Origin: Psychrobacter pacificensis
GTDB taxonomy: Bacteria; Pseudomonadota; Gammaproteobacteria; Pseudomonadales; Moraxellaceae
Direction of reading: 5' to 3'
Assembly (NCBI RefSeq): GCF_900101915.1
Contig: NZ_FNAL01000001.1
Coordinates: 248,001 to 312,000, forward strand
DNA: 64,000 nt
Shown here: one piece after another, positions 9,144-18,561 of the stretch
How the letters are laid out: each line of letters starts with the position of its first letter
How positions within the stretch are numbered: the stretch's first letter is position 1
The notes under the pieces: generated by a model
What the model was told of the DNA's origin: nothing
What the model saw: only the letters and a program-made list of their open reading frames with translations
Databases searched by the model: none
Made by a program: the position numbers and the translations under genes

Positions 9144-10943
9144 GTGACTGCATTAGCCAATATTCGTAACTTTTCAATCATTGCCCACATTGATCATGGT
9201 AAGTCGACCCTTGCCGATCGTTTTATTCAAATGTGCGGCGCCTTGCAAGATCGCGAGATGCAGGCGCAGGTGCTCGACTCGATGGATATTGAGCGTGAGC
9301 GCGGTATCACTATTAAAGCGCAGTCGGTCACGCTATATTATGACCATCCTAATGGTGAGCGCTATCAGCTTAACTTTATTGATACGCCAGGTCACGTTGA
9401 TTTCTCGTATGAGGTGTCACGCTCATTGGCCGCTTGCGAAGGCGCGCTATTGGTGGTCGATGCCGCGCAAGGCGTAGAAGCACAGTCGGTTGCCAACTGT
9501 TATACCGCAGTCGATCAGGGCCTAGAAGTCATGGCTGTCCTTAACAAGATTGATCTACCGCAAGTGGAGCCTGAGCGCGTCATTCAAGAGATTGAAGATA
9601 TTATCGGAATAGAAGCCATTGATGCCCCTCGTGTTTCAGCGAAATCTGGTCTGGGTGTCGATAAATTGTTGGAAGCCTTGGTTGAATTCATTCCAGCACC
9701 GACTGGCGACCGTGAAGCACCCTTACAAGCACTTATCATTGATTCATGGTTTGACAGTTATCTGGGTGTGGTCTCACTGGTTCGCGTACGTGAAGGGACG
9801 GTAAAAAAAGGCGATAAGATCTATATCAAATCAACGGGCGATGCTCATCCAGTAAGCTCTATCGGTGTATTCACGCCCAAACCTGTCGATACGGGTATCT
9901 TAGAAGCGGGTGAAGTAGGCTTTGTTATCGCTGGTATCAAAGATATTGCAGGCGCGCCAGTTGGCGATACGATTACGCATGCCAGTACGCCTGATGTTGA
10001 ACGTATCCCAGGTTTTAAACAGATCACGCCACAAGTATATGCAGGAATGTTCCCAGTCGATTCGAGTGATTTTGAAAAATTCCGTGAAGCGCTGCAGAAA
10101 TTGCAAATCAACGATGCGTCATTATTTTTTGAGCCTGATACTTCAGACGCGTTAGGCTTTGGCTTTCGTTGTGGCTTCTTAGGCATGCTACACATGGAGA
10201 TTATCCAAGAGCGCTTAGAGCGTGAGTATGACTTGGATTTGATCACCACTGCGCCTTCAGTTATCTATGAGATTGAAAAGAAAGGCGGTGAAGTCATCTA
10301 TGTTGATAATCCATCAAGACTGCCTGAGCCCAACAATATCGAAGAGTTCCGTGAGCCAATTGCCCGCTGTCAGATTTTAGTACCGCAAGATTACTTGGGT
10401 AACGTCATGACGCTATGTATCGAGCGCCGCGGTGTACAGGTCGATATGCGCTTTATGGGTAAGCAGGTTCAGGTTATCTTTGATATTCCGATGGGTGAGG
10501 TGGTCATGGATTTCTTTGACCGTCTAAAATCAGTCTCTCGTGGCTTTGCATCACTGGACTATAATTTTGATCGTTATCAAGTGGACAAATTGGTCAAAGT
10601 CGACGTGCTAATCAACGGTGAAAAGGTGGATGCCTTGGCAATGATTGTACACCAAGACCAAGCGCGTTTCCGTGGTAATCAATTGGTGACCAAGATGAAA
10701 GAGCTGATACCACGTCAAATGTTCGACGTGGCGATTCAAGCCGCAATTGGTAGTCAGATCATTGGACGTAGTACGGTAAAAGCCATGCGTAAAGACGTCT
10801 TGGCCAAATGCTATGGCGGTGACGTATCGCGTAAGAAAAAGCTGTTGGCTAAGCAAAAAGCAGGTAAAAAACGTATGAAACAAGTGGGTAGTGTGGAGAT
10901 TCCACAAGAAGCCTTCTTGGCTGTCTTGCAAGTTGATAGTTAA
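9144..10943 (+). CDS. lepA: Elongation factor 4 (LepA), ribosome back-translocating GTPase
   Basis: A 599-residue translational GTPase of normal family length, starting with GTG. Motif G1 is AHIDHGKST (about residues 13-21). The switch regions include [13 protein letters not shown] and [16 protein letters not shown], and NKIDLP is the G4 motif. The LepA-specific C-terminal domain ends in [20 protein letters not shown]. The protein acts on ribosomes, at initiation or during stress (family knowledge). It opens the conserved lepA-lepB-DUF4845-rnc-era-recO cluster. Confidence 0.98.
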   Translation: MTALANIRNFSIIAHIDHGKSTLADRFIQMCGALQDREMQAQVLDSMDIERERGITIKAQSVTLYYDHPNGERYQLNFIDTPGHVDFSYEVSRSLAACEGALLVVDAAQGVEAQSVANCYTAVDQGLEVMAVLNKIDLPQVEPERVIQEIEDIIGIEAIDAPRVSAKSGLGVDKLLEALVEFIPAPTGDREAPLQALIIDSWFDSYLGVVSLVRVREGTVKKGDKIYIKSTGDAHPVSSIGVFTPKPVDTGILEAGEVGFVIAGIKDIAGAPVGDTITHASTPDVERIPGFKQITPQVYAGMFPVDSSDFEKFREALQKLQINDASLFFEPDTSDALGFGFRCGFLGMLHMEIIQERLEREYDLDLITTAPSVIYEIEKKGGEVIYVDNPSRLPEPNNIEEFREPIARCQILVPQDYLGNVMTLCIERRGVQVDMRFMGKQVQVIFDIPMGEVVMDFFDRLKSVSRGFASLDYNFDRYQVDKLVKVDVLINGEKVDALAMIVHQDQARFRGNQLVTKMKELIPRQMFDVAIQAAIGSQIIGRSTVKAMRKDVLAKCYGGDVSRKKKLLAKQKAGKKRMKQVGSVEIPQEAFLAVLQVDS

Positions 10944-11048
10944 TAGACAGTGCTATCTCAGATAGTTTTTGTACATAGCAGTAGTTGAATATCGTCAGTT
11001 TTTTGATTAAAGCAACTAGACAAACAGCACGTTAATAGGCAATTTGGT

Positions 11049-11951
11049 ATGGATTTTGATTTCAATTTAATTTTAGTGCCGTTGACCATAGGCTTAGGAA
11101 TTGTCTGGTTGCTAGATAAGCTGGCACTCAAGCAGCGCAAAACTCGCGGTCGAGGTCAAGAGAGCCTGTTAGTGCGATGGGCCTATGATTTTTTTCCTGT
11201 GTTGGCCGTCGTATTGATCGTACGCTCGTTTTTGATTGAGCCTTTTAATATTCCATCTTCTTCCATGGTGCCAACGTTATATACGGGTGATTTTATTGCG
11301 GTCAACAAGTATGCGTATGGCGTTCGTCTACCGCTAACGTATAATAAAGTTTTGGATACTGGCGAGCCTGAGCATGGCGATGTAGTGGTATTCCGTTATC
11401 CTGAAAACCCAAGCATCTACTATATCAAGCGCTTGATTGGGTTACCTGGCGATACCGTCAGCTACAATCAAGGCACAATCTCTATTAATGATGTACCAGT
11501 GGAGACGACGCCTGTCGATTTTTCGGCCAATGCAGAATTGACGTCACAACTTTATTTGCCAGGACAAGTTGGTCCAGGTCAGGTGCTCACAGAAGAGAGT
11601 GCTGCTGCGATGGGTCAGGAAGAAGAGGACGCCGCACAATATTTCCAAGAGACACAGGGTAAAAACACACACCTTGTTCGCTACTTAAATGGTATGAACA
11701 GCTCACAGTATGCTCCCTTTCTACAACAACAATCACCAGAAGTTGTGAGTTCAGAAGGTACAGAGTGGCGCATTAAAGTACCAGAGGGTCATTATTTTGT
11801 GATGGGTGACAACCGTGATCGCAGTGCAGATGGTCGCTTTTGGGGATTTGTTCCTGATGAAAATTTAGCGGGTAAAGCGGTCTATATTTGGATGCATAAA
11901 CCACCAGGATTAAACTTACCAACTTTCGAGCGTAATGGTACCATTGATTAA
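11049..11951 (+). CDS. lepB: Signal peptidase I
   Basis: A 300-residue membrane serine protease that removes signal peptides from exported proteins. Two N-terminal hydrophobic segments (residues 3-22 and about 46-62) anchor it, with the catalytic domain in the periplasm. The catalytic Ser72 lies in IPSSSMVPT, and the general-base Lys127 in YYIKRLIGLPGD. GDNRDRSADGRFWGFVP is signature box E. The cluster with lepA is the usual gammaproteobacterial arrangement. Confidence 0.97.
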   Translation: MDFDFNLILVPLTIGLGIVWLLDKLALKQRKTRGRGQESLLVRWAYDFFPVLAVVLIVRSFLIEPFNIPSSSMVPTLYTGDFIAVNKYAYGVRLPLTYNKVLDTGEPEHGDVVVFRYPENPSIYYIKRLIGLPGDTVSYNQGTISINDVPVETTPVDFSANAELTSQLYLPGQVGPGQVLTEESAAAMGQEEEDAAQYFQETQGKNTHLVRYLNGMNSSQYAPFLQQQSPEVVSSEGTEWRIKVPEGHYFVMGDNRDRSADGRFWGFVPDENLAGKAVYIWMHKPPGLNLPTFERNGTID

Positions 11952-12034
11952 TACCATGAGTACTCTATTGATTGAGTTATCGATAATAGTTTTATGCTAA
12001 TATCGTTGCTATCAAATAAACGGCTGTCTAATAT

Positions 12035-12067
12035 ACAGATAGCTGTCAAAAATAGTCATCTATCTGT
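12035..12067 (+). promoter_or_regulatory. Hairpin in the lepB-DUF4845 spacer
   Basis: ACAGATAG (12035-12042) and CTATCTGT (12060-12067) are perfect complements around a 17-base loop. The 3' arm abuts GAGGG, the ribosome binding site of the next gene. No T-run follows. It could be a processing or translational control hairpin, but no function is shown. Confidence 0.4.
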
Positions 12068-12081
12068 AGAGGGATATCATA

Positions 12082-12474
12082 ATGCAGCAGTTATCTGGTC
12101 TTGCCACGCAGCGCGGTGCTAGTGTGACAAACATCGTTCTCATTATTATGATGTTGGGGATCGCGGTTAAACTCCTAGTGGCCATTGTGCCTGCTCAAAT
12201 TGGTGACTATCAGTTGACTAAGCTCTTGAGTGCAGAGCTTAAAGTAGCCAATGACAATAACGAGACAGCCAAGCAATTCGTTGAGCGTGTTAATAAACAG
12301 CTATCCATCAATGCTGACTATGACACCAATGCAGAAGATGTATTCACTTTTACCAATAAAAAAACGGGCCAATTGGCCATTCATAAAGAATATGCAGTAA
12401 CCAATACGTTCTTTAGCAATGTCGATATTGTGAATCGTTTCGAAGGAGACATCGATATGGCTACAGCAGAATAA
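12082..12474 (+). CDS. DUF4845-family membrane protein
   Basis: A 130-residue protein of a family regularly found between lepB and rnc. An N-terminal motif QRGASVTNIVLIIMMLGI leads into one membrane helix (about residues 15-37) that resembles the start of a pilin-like or anchor segment, followed by a small soluble domain. Function unknown. The start is supported by GAGGG. Cluster position and size match the family. Confidence 0.88.
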   Translation: MQQLSGLATQRGASVTNIVLIIMMLGIAVKLLVAIVPAQIGDYQLTKLLSAELKVANDNNETAKQFVERVNKQLSINADYDTNAEDVFTFTNKKTGQLAIHKEYAVTNTFFSNVDIVNRFEGDIDMATAE

Positions 12475-12577
12475 ATAATTATAAGATAGGACAGCGCTTT
12501 AGTGTCCTCAACAAAATCCAATATAGACTCTTATTAAACTGAATTTGTAAAACAGAAGGGATAACCACAAGCCACGC

Positions 12578-13375
12578 ATGAAACCAACTTCGCAACATTC
12601 CCAAGCGGTTCTTACTCCTAAAAAAAATAGCACGTCTGTCGACACGCTTGTTGTTAGCTCAGAATTTACTCAGCGCTTAGCAGTCTTAGCGCGCAAGTTA
12701 GGCTATGTATTTAATGATTTGAGTCTGCCAAAGCTTGCATTGACGCACCGCTCATTTGACAGCAAAAAAAACTATGAGCGTCTAGAGTTTTTAGGTGATG
12801 CGCTTTTGGGCATGATTGTGGGTGAGGCTTTATACCATCGTTATCCTAATCAAAACGAAGGGCGTCTAACCCGTATGCGTGCAACTTTGGTCCGCCAAGA
12901 ATCATTGGTTATTATCGCGCAAAATCTAGAGCTGTCTAACCATCTGATATTAGGCGTTGGTGAGCGTAAGGGTGGCGGCCGTAATCGTGCTTCTATATTG
13001 GCGGATGCGGTAGAGTCTTTGATTGGAGCCATCTATTTAGACAGTCAAGATATGGAGATTACTCGTCATTGCGTACTCTCTTGGTATGGAGACTTGATTG
13101 ACAACGTCAATGACCAAAAAGCACTAAAAGATGCGAAGAGCCGTTTGCAAGAGTGGTTACAGTCTAAGCAATTTGATTTGCCAAGCTACGAGCTTATGGA
13201 AACACGTGGCAACGCTCCTCATCAAATCTTCGTGGTACGCTGTCACGTGAATATTCAAAACTGCCCTGATATTACTGAATCTGGTGAAAGTCGCCGCATC
13301 GCTGAGCAAAAATCAGCAGAACTTATGATCAATCAGTTGCATAAACTTCCAGGATCCGCTAAAAAACGCTCTTAG
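12578..13375 (+). CDS. rnc: Ribonuclease III
   Basis: A 265-residue double-strand-specific endoribonuclease that processes rRNA precursors and some messages. The signature NYERLEFLGDALLGMIVGE is in the catalytic domain, with the second acidic cluster at DAVESLIGAIYLD. A double-stranded RNA-binding domain occupies about residues 185-255 (DAKSRLQEWLQSKQ onwards). About 30 residues precede the usual start, a polar Ser/Thr/Lys-rich N-terminus. Era follows, as in most proteobacteria. Confidence 0.97.
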   Translation: MKPTSQHSQAVLTPKKNSTSVDTLVVSSEFTQRLAVLARKLGYVFNDLSLPKLALTHRSFDSKKNYERLEFLGDALLGMIVGEALYHRYPNQNEGRLTRMRATLVRQESLVIIAQNLELSNHLILGVGERKGGGRNRASILADAVESLIGAIYLDSQDMEITRHCVLSWYGDLIDNVNDQKALKDAKSRLQEWLQSKQFDLPSYELMETRGNAPHQIFVVRCHVNIQNCPDITESGESRRIAEQKSAELMINQLHKLPGSAKKRS

Positions 13376-13417
13376 AGAATATTCGCAGGTGATTATAGGC
13401 ATATTTCTGAGTCAACA

Positions 13418-13452
13418 ATGCCGCTTTTGCGTGATAAGACCTGAAGCGGCAT
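13418..13452 (+). promoter_or_regulatory. Inverted repeat in the rnc-era spacer
   Basis: ATGCCGCTT (13418-13426) pairs perfectly with AAGCGGCAT (13444-13452) across a 17-base loop. No T-run follows. In a spacer just after rnc it could be a processing site or weak attenuator; this is inference. Confidence 0.45.
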
Positions 13453-13572
13453 AGACCTAATTTACCTTATATACTACTTATTTCAAATATTACCAGCTGA
13501 TATCCAATAGTAACTACACCGACAAACTATTAAGTCATATTTGGCTGGATATAAACCCTATAGGATCAACTT

Positions 13573-14655
13573 ATGAGCAATCACCCTGATGTGCCATCGA
13601 ATAATGAAGATAGTACTCAAAATATGATTGAAAATACAGATGTCGATACGAATGCAGATAGCGTAGAAGATATCACACTAGAAAACGATCTGGCGATTGA
13701 AGAGTTTTTTGCACCAAGTGGTAGTGCCCAGTTGGCTGATGATTTTAGATCAGGCTATGTGGCCATCGTTGGACGCCCAAACGTCGGTAAGTCAACGTTG
13801 ATGAACCACTTATTGGGTCAAAAGCTGTCTATTACCTCACGTAAGCCGCAAACGACGCGCCACCGTATTCATGGCATTTTGTCCAATCACGAGATGCAGG
13901 CGGTGTTTGTCGATACGCCAGGCATCCATCGCAATGAAGTACGGGCGATTAATGAGCGTATGAATAAAGCGGCAGTATCCGCTCTAGTAGATGTTGATCT
14001 GGTATTGTTCGTTGTTGACTCAGATCAATGGCGTGATGATGATCTATTGACGCTGCAAAAGCTTGGTGAGACCGATTTAACGATCGTACTGGTTATTAAT
14101 AAATCAGATACTTTAAAAGATAAAGGCAGCGTATTGCCGCTTATTGAAACCTTTAATGAAAGTTTTGACTTTGCTGATATCGTTCCAGTATCTGCACTTA
14201 AAAACCAAAACTTAGATCGTTTGCAAGAAGTGATTGCCTCACATTTACCAGTTGCTGCACCTATTTATGATACAGAGCAAATCACTGACCGTTCAGAGCG
14301 ATTCTTAGCGAGCGAAATCATTCGTGAAAAAATCATGCGTAGTGCGGGTGATGAAGTGCCATACGACTTGACTGTACAGATTGATGCGTTTAAAGACGAG
14401 CCTGCGCATACAGATCCAAAGACAGGGCGTCCACGTAAAGCCTGTACCTTTATTGATGCAACTATCTATGTTGAGCGCAGTGGTCAAAAAGCCATTGTTA
14501 TTGGTGATAAAGGCCAGCGCATCAAGCAAGTCGGTATGGATGCTCGTAAAGACATGGAGCAACTGTTTAACAAAAAGATTATGCTAACGCTATGGGTCAA
14601 AGTCAAACGTGGCTGGTCTGATGACGAACGTGCATTAACCAGTTTGGGATATTGA
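13573..14655 (+). CDS. era: GTPase Era with acidic N-terminal extension
   Basis: A 360-residue ribosome-assembly GTPase that binds 16S rRNA near its 3' end. G1 is GRPNVGKSTLMN, followed by KPQTTRHRIHGI (switch I) and VDTPGIHR (G3). NKSD is G4. The KH domain is at the C-terminus (AIVIGDKGQRIKQVGMDARK). E. coli Era has about 300 residues. The extra ~60 residues here are all N-terminal, before SGYVAIVGRPN, and are rich in Asp, Glu, Asn and Ser with few hydrophobics. AGGAT supports the annotated ATG. No ATG stands closer to the GTPase domain. Confidence 0.96.
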   Translation: MSNHPDVPSNNEDSTQNMIENTDVDTNADSVEDITLENDLAIEEFFAPSGSAQLADDFRSGYVAIVGRPNVGKSTLMNHLLGQKLSITSRKPQTTRHRIHGILSNHEMQAVFVDTPGIHRNEVRAINERMNKAAVSALVDVDLVLFVVDSDQWRDDDLLTLQKLGETDLTIVLVINKSDTLKDKGSVLPLIETFNESFDFADIVPVSALKNQNLDRLQEVIASHLPVAAPIYDTEQITDRSERFLASEIIREKIMRSAGDEVPYDLTVQIDAFKDEPAHTDPKTGRPRKACTFIDATIYVERSGQKAIVIGDKGQRIKQVGMDARKDMEQLFNKKIMLTLWVKVKRGWSDDERALTSLGY

Positions 14656-14717
14656 TAGCAATCACGCATAGTACGGTAATATTGCTATCCATATGTTAAA
14701 TGCTGAGGTAATAAACG

Positions 14718-15494
14718 ATGCGTAACGAAGCGTTAATTGGCTATTTATTACATCAGCGTCCTTATCAAGAAAAGCGTGCGTTGTATTATCTTTTTTCTCA
14801 GCAGCATGGTGTGATACATGGTGTTGGGAAAAAAGGTGCACCGTTATTTATGCCTTTACAGCTATTTGCCACTGGCAAACGCGACTTAAAGACATTCACT
14901 CAAATCCAGATTACTTCGCAAACCACTCTCCAAACAAGTAACGAGCAAAAAGAAGGTACCTCTGCCACACTATCTACTGTACCTTATAGTAATATCAATG
15001 GACAGCACCAATATGCGGCGTTGTACCTTAATGAGATACTGTGGCGATTGTTACCGACCGAAGATCCAATGCCGGTATTGTGGCAACATTATCAGGACAG
15101 TTTACAGCAGCTGAAGCAACCTTTAGATAACACTGAGCTTCGTTTATGTTTGCGCCAATTTGAGCAGCACCTATTCAATGAGTTAGGTTTCACCTTAACG
15201 CTAACGCATGATAACATCGAACATACTATCGAACCTAATTGTGTATATCGCTTTTTACCTGATGTGGGGTTACTGCCAATCATGCAGAATGCTATAGAGT
15301 CCGAGCATTTAGAGAGTAGTACCGGACAGACTATATTTAAGGGTATTGATATTATCGAGATGGCCTACCTAGGTATCACTAAAGCAACGCTGAATAATTG
15401 GTCAAAGCTACATCGGCATCTGATAGATCATCTACTTGATTATCAACCATTACAAAGTCGGCTGCTATGGCAACAGCAACAACGTTATCAATAA
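14718..15494 (+). CDS. recO: DNA repair protein RecO
   Basis: A 258-residue recombination mediator that helps load RecA with RecR in the RecF pathway. The N-terminal OB-fold reads GYLLHQRPYQEKRALYYLFS, with GVGKKGAPL soon after. The helical C-terminal part includes ALYLNEILWRLLPTEDP and FEQHLFNELGFTLTL. The family is poorly conserved, so assignment rests on these motifs and on position directly after era, the classic place for recO. Confidence 0.93.
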   Translation: MRNEALIGYLLHQRPYQEKRALYYLFSQQHGVIHGVGKKGAPLFMPLQLFATGKRDLKTFTQIQITSQTTLQTSNEQKEGTSATLSTVPYSNINGQHQYAALYLNEILWRLLPTEDPMPVLWQHYQDSLQQLKQPLDNTELRLCLRQFEQHLFNELGFTLTLTHDNIEHTIEPNCVYRFLPDVGLLPIMQNAIESEHLESSTGQTIFKGIDIIEMAYLGITKATLNNWSKLHRHLIDHLLDYQPLQSRLLWQQQQRYQ

Positions 15495-15699
15495 AGAGAT
15501 TATCATTTTTAAATCTATTGAGTTTAGGCCATGGCTTAACTTGTGGGAATATCGATACTGTTGCCTAGGCCGATGGTGTTGATGAGTTAAATATAGAACA
15601 CGCTATGATTTAGGATTATAGCAAGCTGTTGTTATGGTAAAAAATGCGATGTATTAAAATGCTTAAAGGTAATGTACTTGCTACTTTGTCCGCATTCAA

Positions 15700-16428
15700 T
15701 TACCCATCACAATCGGTAGGGTGGTCTTGATTAAGCTTCTGACTGACTCGACCGTTTTGATTGAAAGAAATTTGGTACATTGCATCATTATAGGTAGATG
15801 TGGGGCAGTACTTGATATGGCCAAAATGCCCCCGAGGTTTGCCACTATCCCCCCAAAATTTGATGTAATGGCGACCCGCTCCGACTCTGAGTTTCAGTGT
15901 ACTATATTTTAAATTAAAATATTGATTGAGTACTAGAGTATCAGCATTTGTATCGAAGTTTTTGTTACCGTTTTTGTCTACGAATAATATAAGCATGTTG
16001 TCACTATTGCGGTCGCATTGTATACCGTCATTCGATAAACAAACCAATACATCTTGTCTAGTGATATAGCTTTCAGCTTTTGCCAAAGCGAGGGCGTTCT
16101 CTAATTGGGTTTTGACGCGTTTGGCTTCCATACGCGTTAATTGCGTCAATATGCTTGGCGTTGCAATCGCTACTATGATAGCAAGCACCGTTACAGTAAC
16201 AATCAGCTCAACAAGAGTGAAGCCATTCCTACCTTTAGCGCTTAAAGCTTGTAAATGCGTTGCAGAGCGTTTGTTACATATAGTTAACTGGTGTAGTGGA
16301 GCGTACAACTGATTTATTCGAAATATTAGCCTATCATAACTAAGCATTCCCTTCATCAAAGTAGATACAGGTAAAACCACTATCAGTAATCTGCGATAAT
16401 TTGATGATGTCTTATAAAGCGATTTCAT
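15700..16428 (-). CDS. FimT/GspH-type prepilin-like protein
   Basis: A type IV pilin-like protein with the class III signal GRNGFTLVELIVTV (residues about 66-79). Prepilin peptidase would cut after the Gly and methylate Phe, and Glu5 is present. After the hydrophobic helix comes KRVKTQLENALALAKAESY, as in GspH/FimT minor pseudopilins, then a beta-rich domain. The leader of about 68 residues is unusual, since prepilin leaders are normally 6-25 residues. It includes an extra hydrophobic segment (LLIVVLPVSTLM). The true start may therefore be downstream, perhaps at a non-ATG codon. No other pilus gene is adjacent, so it is an orphan. It may serve in twitching or DNA uptake. Confidence 0.85.
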   Translation of the reverse strand: MKSLYKTSSNYRRLLIVVLPVSTLMKGMLSYDRLIFRINQLYAPLHQLTICNKRSATHLQALSAKGRNGFTLVELIVTVTVLAIIVAIATPSILTQLTRMEAKRVKTQLENALALAKAESYITRQDVLVCLSNDGIQCDRNSDNMLILFVDKNGNKNFDTNADTLVLNQYFNLKYSTLKLRVGAGRHYIKFWGDSGKPRGHFGHIKYCPTSTYNDAMYQISFNQNGRVSQKLNQDHPTDCDG

Positions 16429-17013
16429 AGATTGCTACATCCTATGGCTTCAGACTTTCCAAATAAAATAATCGCGCTTATCTGCAACATCTAGCTAATC
16501 CATTATGTAGAAAAAATACTTGATAAAGACTAGTATTTGGGTTTGTTGGCAGTATACGAAATTATTACTTTTCTATAAGTTACTTCGAATATCAAATAAT
16601 GTCGACTATTGTAATATAAACAGAATATATGTCTATTGTCAAAAAATGTTTCAATTAGTGAATAATGTGCATTAGGAATAGAGAAAAATTATTAATTGTA
16701 ATAAAATATGTTCAAACGATAGGTGCTAGTTAATTTAGCATCTATCGTGAACTGACATACAAAAGATAAAAAGCGTAAGGTGTGTTAGTTCTAAGTAACT
16801 TAGAATGGCTATTGTGTTTTAGTTACAACATTATCGTGTAATAATGTGTAGCTCGTTAACGAAAAAAGTTGTAAACTGAATGGATAATCGCTAAGCTACT
16901 TCTTAATTGGTTTTGCTTTGTAACCTAAAATGCGTAAAAGATGTCTGATTTAGAGCGTCTTGAGAATCGGTTTTGCTTAATGCATCACTAAAATTATCCT
17001 TTGGAGGAAGTCC
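16429..17013. promoter_or_regulatory. Long AT-rich region upstream of the OmpA-like gene
   Basis: 585 bases without a gene, between divergent fimT-like and ompA-like genes. The part next to ompA contains a ten-base direct repeat GGTTTTGCTT at 16909-16918 and 16969-16978, sixty bases apart, and ends in the strong ribosome binding site TTTGGAGGAAG. Promoters for both genes must lie here. A long 5' untranslated region, as known for ompA messages, is likely but unproven. Confidence 0.45.
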
Positions 17014-18213
17014 ATGAAACTGAATAAAATTGCTTTAGCACTGTTCGCTGTAACAGCTGCACCTCTAGCAGCTAATGCTGGTGTTACTATTAGCCCACTA
17101 TTATTAGGTTATCACTACAGCGAAGGCGCTGATGATGATCAAGCTGAATTACTAGGCGACTATAGTGGTAACGGTAATAGCTACTATAAAGAAGATGGTT
17201 TATACACTGGTGCCGCTTTAGGTATCGAGCTAACGCCTTCTACTCAGTTCCAAGTAGAGTATGGTGTGTCTAACACTGATGCTAATGCTACAGATGTTGG
17301 TGGTAACGATCTTGGCGATTCTTACGATGCAGAGCAAGAAATGATCTCTGGTAACTTCTTAGTTGGTTTTGAAGAATTCAGTGGCTACACTGAAAATGCA
17401 TTCAAGCCATACATGCTAGTTGGTGCCGGTCAATCTAAAATCGAAATCGAAAACAGCAACGGTGACAAAGTTTCAGGTACTAAAGATACTATCGGTAACC
17501 TAGGTCTAGGTGCTATGTATCGTATCAACGATGCACTAAGTCTACGTGGTGAAGCTCGTGCGATTCATAACTTTGACAACAACTGGTGGGAAGGCATGGC
17601 ATTGGCCGGTCTAGAAGTTGTACTTGGTGGCCATCTAGCACCTACAGTAGCAGTACCACCAATGGAAGAGCCAATGGTTGACAACACTCCAGTAGTTGTT
17701 GTTGAAGCTGACCTTGATTCTGACGGCGATGGCGTACCTGATAGCATGGATGCATGCCCAGGCACTCCAATGAATGTAGTGGTTGATGAGCGTGGTTGCC
17801 CAGTACCAGTAGATATTACTGATGAGCTAAAAATGGAACTACGTGTATTCTTTGATAACGATAAATCAGCTATCAAAAACCAATACAAGCCAGAAATCGC
17901 TAAAGTAGCAGAAAAAATGCGTGAGTATCCAAACTCTACAGCTCGTGTAGAAGGTCATGCATCTAAAACTGGTCCTTCAGCACGTTATAACCAACGTCTA
18001 TCTGAAGCTCGTGCCGTTGCTGTTAAATCTATGCTAACTAACGAATTCGGTATTGCTCCAAACCGTCTATCAACTGTTGGTTATGGTTATGACCAACCAA
18101 TCGCATCAAACGATACTGAAGAAGGTCGTGCTATGAACCGTCGTGTTTATGCCATCATCACTGGTGATAAAACTATGACTGTTGAACAAACTAAAGATAT
18201 GGTTGTTCAGTAA
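17014..18213 (+). CDS. ompA: OmpA-family outer membrane porin
   Basis: A 399-residue outer membrane protein. A signal peptide (residues 1-22, ending ANA) is followed by an eight-stranded-barrel-like N-terminal half with alternating aromatic residues. At about 235-260 stands a thrombospondin type-3 calcium repeat (DLDSDGDGVPDSMDACPGTP). The C-terminal OmpA domain (about 280-385) binds peptidoglycan and shows RVEGHASKTGPSARYNQRLS and NRLSTVGYGYDQP. It links the outer membrane to the wall. The very strong ribosome binding site and a uniform, highly biased codon usage suggest high expression. Confidence 0.95.
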   Translation: MKLNKIALALFAVTAAPLAANAGVTISPLLLGYHYSEGADDDQAELLGDYSGNGNSYYKEDGLYTGAALGIELTPSTQFQVEYGVSNTDANATDVGGNDLGDSYDAEQEMISGNFLVGFEEFSGYTENAFKPYMLVGAGQSKIEIENSNGDKVSGTKDTIGNLGLGAMYRINDALSLRGEARAIHNFDNNWWEGMALAGLEVVLGGHLAPTVAVPPMEEPMVDNTPVVVVEADLDSDGDGVPDSMDACPGTPMNVVVDERGCPVPVDITDELKMELRVFFDNDKSAIKNQYKPEIAKVAEKMREYPNSTARVEGHASKTGPSARYNQRLSEARAVAVKSMLTNEFGIAPNRLSTVGYGYDQPIASNDTEEGRAMNRRVYAIITGDKTMTVEQTKDMVVQ

Positions 18214-18252
18214 GTATTAGATAAATAATCGTATAGTTAGATATATGGTTAC

Positions 18253-18286
18253 AAAAAAAGTCACCCAATTGGGTGGCTTTTTTTAT
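18253..18286 (+). terminator. Intrinsic terminator of the OmpA-like gene
   Basis: AAAAAGTCACCC pairs with GGGTGGCTTTTT around AATT, followed by T residues, about 40 bases after the stop codon. The next 270 bases up to typA show no gene. Confidence 0.9.
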
Positions 18287-18561
18287 TTATGTATTGAGAA
18301 AAGTAAGTTATTTCATAAATTTATGAATCAATAATGTTATACTAGCCACCCAAACATTCTGTAAATTGACAGAATGTACATTAGCATAGCTATCTGTACG
18401 ATGAATTTATCGGCATAGATATTTGATTATATTGAGATTTTCTGAGCGATAGCATTTATTGTGTATCATCTAAAATTCAATATTTATCTGATTGATGATA
18501 AGATTTTATCAAGCGGCGCTTATTGCTACTGCATTTTTTTAAGACGACACGAGCATTTTAT

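Noticed and set aside
9845..10249. 134-codon minus-strand frame opposite lepA
   Set aside because: Lies wholly within the lepA coding region, and its sequence is what the opposite strand of lepA yields.
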